Assembly (NCBI GenBank): GCA_022865725.1
Contig: JALHTP010000386.1
Coordinates: 1 to 7,578, forward strand
DNA length: 7,578 nucleotides
Direction: 5' to 3'
Source: Methyloceanibacter sp.
GTDB lineage: Bacteria; Pseudomonadota; Alphaproteobacteria; Rhizobiales; Methyloligellaceae
The position numbers were made by a program, and so were the translations under genes. This document shows positions 5,662 through 7,578 of this stretch, piece by piece; position 1 is the first letter of the stretch; the number at the start of each line of letters is the position of its first letter. Under the pieces are notes generated by a model. It saw only the letters and a program-made list of their open reading frames with translations. It did not search any database and was not told the origin of the DNA.

Positions 5662-6899
5662 GCTCGTACGACGTCTGCTCCGAACGTTCGGACGCCGAGC
5701 GCCGCCTCGGTGCGCCCTTCGACGGCTTGGCGACCAACCTCTTGCGGCGCCTCCTCGGTAAGCTCGAGCATGGCGCGCTCGTCGTCACGCTACCCTCCGG
5801 CGCCGTGATCGAATGCCGCGGCCAATCGCCGGGCTCCGAGGTGCACGTAACCCTGCATCGGTGGCGGGCCTTGCGGCGGCTCATTCTCGCCGGCGATCTC
5901 GGCTTCGCCGAAGGCTACATGTCCGGCGACTGGTCGACCTCCAACCTCGTCGCGTTGCTTGAATTCTTCTTGCGCAACGAGACCGCGATCGAGGCGGCTT
6001 GGCGCGGTCTTCCGCTCGCAAGATTGGGCGGCAGGCTGCGTCATCTCACGCGCTCCAATACGCGAAGCGGAAGCCGGCGCAACATCGAGGCTCACTACGA
6101 TTTGGGCAACGCCTTCTATGAGTCCTGGCTCGACCGGGGCATGAACTATTCGTCGGCGCTCTATGCGAGTCCGGCGATCTCGCTCGAGGAGGCTCAGCTC
6201 GCCAAGCTCGACGCCGCAATCGCCCTGCTCGGTCCGCGGTCCGGCCAACGCGTCCTCGAGATCGGTTGCGGTTGGGGCGCGCTCGCGGAGCGGCTTGTGA
6301 CGCGACACGACTGCAACGTCTTGGGGATCACGCTCTCCCGCGAGCAGCACGACTACGCCGAGCAGCGCATGCAACGGGCCGGCGCCGGGGAACTCGCGGC
6401 GATCCGGCTTGAAGATTACCGCGACGTCGAAGGGCAGTTCGACGGCATCGTTTCGATCGAGATGTTGGAGGCTGCCGGAGAAGCTTATTGGCCGGTCTTC
6501 TTTGCGCGACTTCGAGAACTGCTCGCGGCGGGCGGAAGGGCCGTGCTTCAGGTCATCACCATCGACGAAGCCCGGTTTGATGGTTACCGGCAGAGGCCGG
6601 ACTTCATCCAGCGCCACATCTTTCCCGGCGGCATGCTGCCGACGCGCGCCATCATCGCCGAACAGGTGGCCGCCGCCGGGCTGAGCCTCCAGTCGTGCAG
6701 GCTGTTCGGAGACAGTTACGCCCGGACCTTGAGCGAGTGGCATGCCCGCTTCAGCCGCTCCGCACCGCTTGCGGAAGCGATGCATCTTGGAAGCGAGCGG
6801 TTCCGCCGGATGTGGAGCTACTATCTCGCGTATTGCGAGGTGGGCTTCCGCACGGGAGCCCTGAATGTCGGGCTCTACCAAATCGCCCGATCAAGCTGA
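5658..6899 (+). CDS. Cyclopropane-fatty-acyl-phospholipid synthase family methyltransferase (divergent active site)
   Basis: A 413-residue protein with both CFA regions: an N-terminal lipid-binding domain (about 25-110, with GFAEGYMSGDW at 82-92) and a SAM methyltransferase domain. Motif I is LEIGCGWG (200-207), followed by FDGIVSIEMLE (261-271), IFPGGMLP (321-328) and the SYARTLSEWHARF segment (353-365). The family transfers a methylene from SAM to the double bond of a phospholipid acyl chain. Against E. coli Cfa, E239 (here E271), I268 (I300) and Y317 (Y354) are kept. C139 is Ser (S166, in GMNYSSALY) and H266 is Gln (Q298, in VLQVITI). This suggests a methyl- or methylene-forming enzyme of the UfaM/TmsB kind rather than a true cyclopropane synthase. 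A longer frame starts at 5550, but the ATG at 5658 has GGAGGG at 5648-5653 and overlaps the DUF1365 stop as ATGA. It is the last gene of the operon; no clear terminator is seen after it. Confidence 0.9.
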   Translation: MSSYDVCSERSDAERRLGAPFDGLATNLLRRLLGKLEHGALVVTLPSGAVIECRGQSPGSEVHVTLHRWRALRRLILAGDLGFAEGYMSGDWSTSNLVALLEFFLRNETAIEAAWRGLPLARLGGRLRHLTRSNTRSGSRRNIEAHYDLGNAFYESWLDRGMNYSSALYASPAISLEEAQLAKLDAAIALLGPRSGQRVLEIGCGWGALAERLVTRHDCNVLGITLSREQHDYAEQRMQRAGAGELAAIRLEDYRDVEGQFDGIVSIEMLEAAGEAYWPVFFARLRELLAAGGRAVLQVITIDEARFDGYRQRPDFIQRHIFPGGMLPTRAIIAEQVAAAGLSLQSCRLFGDSYARTLSEWHARFSRSAPLAEAMHLGSERFRRMWSYYLAYCEVGFRTGALNVGLYQIARSS

Positions 6900-6991
6900 A
6901 GAGCGCCCGCCCCCGCTTCATGCCTGGCGACTTGCCGAGGCAGCTTTTGACCCATCGATATGGAAGTCTTCGGTGCAGCCAGCCGCTTTCG

Positions 6992-7288
6992 ATGACCCTG
7001 GTTCTCGGGCCATTGTTCAAAGGCCACTTAGATGGGATTCGCGAATCGCAGAAAAACGATGACGGATCGGATAGTGCGCTCTGGCTCCAATATGAGCGGG
7101 AAACCGCCGATATCTTGTTTTTGGACAAACTGCAGGATGGAGATTCGATTCTCACGCCCGTGTTCGGCGAGAAGGTAGCAATAGGGAGGTTTTCCGTGAC
7201 CAGCGCCGATATCAGGGGAAAACGGGTTGCGGCAACGACGATTAGCCTGCGCGATATCGTGCTTGCTGATGGGTTCCCGGTCTACTAG
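6992..7288 (+). CDS. Hypothetical protein, 98 residues, possibly a gene remnant
   Basis: An open frame of mixed composition reading MTLVLGPLFKGHLDGIRESQ at its start and ending in VLADGFPVY. The part from about residue 15 on looks protein-like: charged and hydrophobic residues alternate, there is no low-complexity skew, and the other frames are broken or serine-rich. No family is recognised. The frame is open further upstream with an ATG at 6920 (122 residues), and neither start has a convincing ribosome binding site. The poor starts and the apparent drop in GC compared with the lipid genes fit either a small transferred gene or the 3' remnant of a longer gene broken by a past rearrangement. 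It lies 92 bases after the CFA-like gene and just before the inverted-repeat element. Confidence 0.35.
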   Translation: MTLVLGPLFKGHLDGIRESQKNDDGSDSALWLQYERETADILFLDKLQDGDSILTPVFGEKVAIGRFSVTSADIRGKRVAATTISLRDIVLADGFPVY

Positions 7289-7301
7289 TGGTCAGACTCA
7301 A

Positions 7302-7432
7302 GGCGTTGTCACATTAAGTGAAATTGGCCCAATTTGGACGATCAACCAACGGGCTAAGTCTTTGAAATTCCTTGCGTCAACATTGGCGGTTGTCGGCAAA
7401 TTCCGCTCAGTCTGACTTAATGTGACAACACC
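7302..7432. mobile_element. 131-base MITE-like element with 18-base terminal inverted repeats
   Basis: GGCGTTGTCACATTAAGT at 7302-7319 is repeated in inverted form at 7415-7432, with one mismatch in 18 and the inner 15 bases perfect. The 95-base interior encodes nothing convincing and contains a small palindrome, AAATTGG-C-CCAATTT (7321-7335). The terminus resembles the IS6-type end at the left of the window (GGCATTGTCA against GGCGTTGTCA, nine of ten), and AAATTGGC follows soon inside both. The simplest reading is a short non-autonomous derivative moved by an IS6-like transposase. No target-site duplication is visible directly outside the repeats, so an old insertion, or a pair of solo ends, is also possible. 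Confidence 0.55.
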
Positions 7433-7485
7433 CGCAAGCCTTGTTGTTCTTCTCCTGTTTGCTCCTTGATAAACAGAAAGGATCG

Positions 7486-7578
7486 TTGTCACGTTTGGCT
7501 GCGATGCGAACCAACTCTCGATCCAAGGAGTTTGCTGCTGTGCACCTGAAAACCTGGTTTTCTTCTGCGGGTATTGCG
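7486..7578 (+). CDS. Start of an unidentified ORF (truncated by window edge)
   Basis: The frame opens after a TAA at 7468-7470 and is still open at the right edge. Candidate starts are TTG at 7486, four bases after AGAAAGGA (7474-7481), or ATG at 7504, which lacks a ribosome binding site. From the ATG it reads MRTNSRSKEFAAVHLKTW and ends in a short hydrophobic stretch at the edge. Too little is visible to name a family; a second mobile-element gene or an unrelated chromosomal gene are both possible. A 15-base palindrome, GAAAACC-T-GGTTTTC (7548-7562), lies inside it. Confidence 0.3.
   Translation, partial: MSRLAAMRTNSRSKEFAAVHLKTWFSSAGIA

Noticed and set aside
5790..6881. 363-residue minus-strand open frame opposite the CFA-like gene
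   Set aside because: Composition of an antisense shadow; the + strand frame has every CFA family motif and a good ribosome binding site.
7298..7492. 64-residue minus-strand frame spanning the inverted-repeat element
   Set aside because: It is created by reading through both terminal repeats; the ending LNVTTP simply translates the repeat, and there is no recognisable transposase core.
1..7578. CRISPR array, tRNA, rRNA or defence system
   Set aside because: No regularly spaced repeats, no cloverleaf or rRNA-like segments, and no nuclease, toxin or defence domains in any convincing frame.

Overview
The window reads as GC-rich chromosomal DNA of an alphaproteobacterium, most likely in or near the Hyphomicrobiales (rhizobia, methylotrophs and relatives). 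This placement rests on codon style, on the gene families present and on the type of insertion sequence at the left edge. No marker gene fixes the genus.

Layout. Bases 1 to about 158 are the 5' end of an IS6-family insertion sequence, with its transposase reading leftwards out of the window. Next, on the + strand, come a SOUL heme-binding-like protein with an N-terminal membrane segment (240-872) and a four-helix DUF2177 membrane protein (1047-1460). A convergent minus-strand pair follows, coupled by an ATGA overlap: a DUF1295 membrane protein of the steroid 5-alpha-reductase/ICMT type (2502-3314), then a CFA-superfamily SAM methyltransferase (1471-2505). A 212-base divergent control region (3315-3526) separates this pair from a + strand operon of three genes joined by 4-base overlaps: a COG2907 FAD oxidoreductase (3527-4873), a DUF1365 protein (4870-5661) and a full-length cyclopropane-fatty-acid-synthase-like methyltransferase (5658-6899). 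After 6900 the DNA looks less GC-rich. It holds one orphan small ORF (6992-7288), a 131-base element bounded by 18-base inverted repeats (7302-7432), and the start of an ORF that runs off the right edge.

How the genes may work together. The central genes form a membrane-lipid modification locus: two enzymes that can methylate acyl chains, a flavin oxidoreductase, a second membrane oxidoreductase candidate, and DUF1365/DUF2177 partners. The flavoprotein plus CFA-like pair matches the type of operon controlled by sigma-E/ChrR in Rhodobacter sphaeroides, which is tied to singlet-oxygen response and furan fatty acid synthesis. The CFA-like protein here lacks two of the residues that hold bicarbonate in E. 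coli Cfa (Ser for Cys, Gln for His). It may therefore make a methyl- or methylene-branched chain rather than a cyclopropane. The exact product cannot be read from sequence.

Mobile context. The left IS end and the right inverted-repeat element share similar terminal sequences (GGCATTGTCA and GGCGTTGTCA), so related elements lie on both sides of the lipid locus.
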